A stretch of 26,821 nt of DNA from Bryobacteraceae bacterium (GTDB taxonomy: Bacteria; Acidobacteriota; Terriglobia; Bryobacterales; Bryobacteraceae). Where the stretch lies: the NCBI GenBank assembly GCA_025350445.1, contig JANXXV010000757.1:1-26821 (forward strand). The letters are read 5' to 3'. Positions 24,124-26,821 of this stretch are shown one piece after another (the first letter of the stretch is position 1; the number at the start of each line of letters is the position of its first letter). Both the position numbers and the translations under genes were made by a program. The notes under the pieces were generated by a model, which did no database searches, was not told the origin of the DNA, and saw only the letters and a list, made by a program, of their open reading frames with translations.

Positions 24124-26781
24124 GGCATCAATCTGGCCGTCGGCCAAGCCGTGCAGTTGCCCCTCACACTTGGCATTGCCAGCTCCGAGCAGACCGTCAC
24201 GGTCGCGGAAGATGCGTCTGTCATCGAGACCAACAAGGTAGAATCCTCCACGTTGATCGACAACCGGTCCGTCAGTTCTCTCCCGAACAATGGCCGCAAC
24301 TTCCTCGATTTTGTCACCCTGACCCCCGGGGTTTCCATCGTCCAGGGACCTGACGGCAACGAGATTTCCATTAATGGCCAGAAGGGGATCAACAACAATG
24401 TCTCCATTGACGGCGCCGATAACAACAATCCGTTTTTCGGCGAGCAGCGCGGCGGACAGCGGCCTCCCTTCACCGTAAATCTGGATGCGGTTCAGGAATT
24501 CCAAGTGGTGACCGACGGCGCTCCCGCGGAGTTCGGACGCAGCTCCAGCGGATTCATCAACGTGGTCACCAAGTCCGGTACGAACCAGTTGCATGGCAGC
24601 GCGCACGAATACCAGAAGTTTACCGGCCTCACCTCGCGCCTTTCCGACGGCACCCGCTACGGCGGCTTCTCGCAGGAACAATTCGGCGGCACGCTGGGCG
24701 GCCCCATCAAGAAGGACAAACTCTTTTGCTTTGGAGCCTACGACCAGCAGATATTCCGCCAGACCAAGCAAAATAATGCGGCGCGAATCGATCCTCTGCT
24801 GGTTAATTTCTTCGCTACCAAGTTCAACGATCCGAATGAAAACGGCCCCATCAGCCGCACTGCCGATGCGCAGGCGGCTCTCGCCAAGATCGATTGGAAT
24901 GCCACCGCCAAGAACCTGTTTACGTTCCGGTACAACTACTCCAACTCACGTCAGGAGAACGGAACCTTTGACGTGGACCCATATGGCCGCAGCGCCAATT
25001 CCATCGAGCGCGATTTCGCCAACACGTTTAACGGCGCGGTCAACACCACGATTTCACCCACTATGCTCAACGAATTCCGCGCCCAGTTCTCACGCGAAGA
25101 CCGGCCGCGCGAATACAGCGGTCCGCAGATTCCGGGTCAGAGCCGGCCCTTCCCCGATACCGGCGTCAGCTTCGCGGGCTATCGTTTCGGACAGCCGTTC
25201 TTCATTCCGGTGGCGGACCACGACACCCGTTTTCAGATCAATGAAAATCTGTCGCTCATCCGCGGCGCTCACAACTTCAAGTTTGGCTTTGAGTTCAACC
25301 GCACCAGCACCACGCAGACCTTCATCGGCTTCGCAAACGGCCGCTATATTTTCGACAGCGTGCAGGGCTTTATCAACTACGTGAACATCGGGCCAAAATT
25401 CGTGGAATGTTCCGATGGGTCAACAAATAACAACGGCGTTTGTCCGAAAGGCGCCGGCATTAGCGGTCCTCTGCTGCTGTTCCTGCAATTCGCGGGCGTT
25501 GGCGGAAAGTCCGTGAACGACGCGGGTACTCAGACCATTGTCCAGATGGAGCCCGCGTTCTTCGTTCAGGACAAGTGGCAGATTCGCCGCAATCTCACGC
25601 TGAGTTACGGCCTCCGCTGGGAAGGCCAGATTGAACCCTCGCCCATCACGCCTCCGTCGCAGGCCTTCTTTTCCGCATTCATTGGTAAGCGCGGATTCCC
25701 CTCCGATGGCAACATTCCTTCCGATCTTAAGCAATGGCAGCCGCGCCTGGGCCTTACCTGGGATCCGGCGGGCCACGGCAAGTCGGTCGTCCGCGTGAGC
25801 GGCGGCATTTTCAACGCCCGCACACCGGGTCTCGAACTCGCCGGTACACGCACCACCAACGGCTCGGTCGGCCAGAATATTTACCGCGACTCAACCTTCA
25901 ATGGATTCGGGCTCACGCCGCCAGCCTATACCAGTCTCGTCCCCGACGCCGGCGCGGGATCGCCCGACCATCCACAGGTCTTCGTCTTCGATCGCAATTA
26001 TCGTAATCCGCGAACATACTCATGGTCAGCCACCTTTGAGCAGGCGCTCAGTACGGATCTCAAGGTCTATACCGCTTTCAACTATGCCAAAGGCGTCCAC
26101 ATCACGCGCTTCGTCAACCGCAACGACGCGGTCTTCGGTTCACCCTGGTCAACCGGGCTCGGAGCGGATGGAAAGAATGGCACCGGCGACCTCACCGTAG
26201 TCGAGTCCTCCGCCAAATCTCTGTTTCGCGGCTGGACCGCAGGCATGACCAAGAAGTTTTCCAATCGGTTTCAGTTCCAATGGAACTACCAGCTCTCCAC
26301 GGACTATTCGGACGACGACCAGGAGCGCGATCCCTTCAACTACTACTATCGCGTCGCAAACGACTTCAAACCCGAGTACAATTACTCTGCCCGCGACGAA
26401 CGCCACCGCTTCAATCTGTTCGGTCAATACGTAGCGCCTTGGGGCATAGAGTTCTCGCCCCGCTTCGCCGCCCATTCCGCCCAGCCCACCTCCGTTGACG
26501 GCTCTAATCACTCCGTGCTGCTGCCCAATGGCAGCGTCGTCAAGCGCAACACGGTGCGTAAGGATAACGCGTACACGTCCCTCGATTTCCGCGTCGCCAA
26601 ACGCTGGAAGATCAAGGATCGCTTTAGCCTGGAAGGTGCAATCGACACTTTCAATGTCTTCAACAGCAAGAACCTGAAGCAGCCGCAAAACGGCAATCTG
26701 CTATTTAATTTCGATGGCACGCTCACTAGCGGACTTGGGGATCCCCGCCAAGCGCAATTGGGACTCAAGCTTCTCTTTTGA
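24124..26781 (+). pseudogene. TonB-dependent Oar-like receptor 2, 3' part (plug and beta-barrel)
   Basis: 885 codons in the same frame as the 5' part, without further stops. Contents: last strand of the regulatory-like domain, plug (SSLPNNGRNFLDFVTLTPGV, ISINGQKGINNNVSIDGADNN, VQEFQVVTDGAPAEFGRSSSG, FINVVTKSGTNQLHGSAHEY), then barrel (GGTLGGPIKKDKLFCFGAYD, FFVQDKWQIRRNLTLSYGLRW, WQPRLGLTWDPAGHGKSVVRV) ending AQLGLKLLF. Combined length about 982 residues, normal for the family. Everything but one codon is intact, which suggests a recent mutation, read-through or a sequence error. Starts such as GTG 24151 would give a protein with no export signal. It differs clearly from receptor 1 and is not a recent duplicate. 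Confidence 0.88.
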
Positions 26782-26821
26782 TCTCGCCTTGCCGCACAGG
26801 CGCTATTACGCGATTGCGCTG

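Overview
The window is a GC-rich bacterial chromosome segment. I infer Acidobacteriota, perhaps near Solibacter/Bryobacter. The grounds are two large Oar-type TonB-dependent receptors with an N-terminal carboxypeptidase-regulatory-like domain, a tandem TIGR03067 protein, an FGE-domain protein, and phylum-flavoured variants of YidC and Jag. No rRNA gene is present, so the assignment rests on protein style only.

Positions 1-3026 are an accessory, partly decayed strip. It holds a MazE/MazF toxin-antitoxin pair (MazE cut by the window edge), a broken VOC/glyoxalase gene, two copies of a ~90-bp diverged repeat, a VapB/VapC pair on the minus strand with a palindromic operator-like site, and a short stump of a Ser/Thr protein kinase. 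Positions 3027-5497 are a tight minus-strand operon: alpha/beta hydrolase, FGE-domain protein, tandem TIGR03067 protein.

Positions 5593-10259 are the conserved plus-strand cluster rpmH-rnpA-yidD-yidC-jag-mnmE (ribosomal protein L34, RNase P protein, membrane protein insertion, RNA-binding protein, tRNA-modifying GTPase). rnpA appears to start inside rpmH. A 207-bp MITE-like element sits between jag and mnmE, exactly at the jag stop codon. DnaA and an origin are not visible here.

Positions 10263-11944 are a minus-strand operon: enoyl-CoA hydratase, ribH, nusB. lepA (EF4) diverges from it with only 34 bp between starts, followed by an M19 dipeptidase. Then comes a TonB-dependent receptor broken by a small frameshift, and an exported metallophosphoesterase.

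Positions 19375-23511 are a minus-strand run: DUF3467 protein, GT39-like membrane glycosyltransferase, acyl-CoA carboxylase carboxyltransferase (PccB-like), and a J-domain/WG-repeat protein. A tRNA-Asp lies just upstream. The window ends with a second TonB-dependent receptor, complete in length but carrying an in-frame TAA.

Most of the window is ordinary housekeeping. The most interesting points are the rpmH/rnpA nested start, the MITE placed on a stop codon, the two independently interrupted receptors, the Jag KH domain without its GxxG loop, YidC with Asn in place of the groove arginine, and the VapBC promoter that looks leaderless with its own operator.
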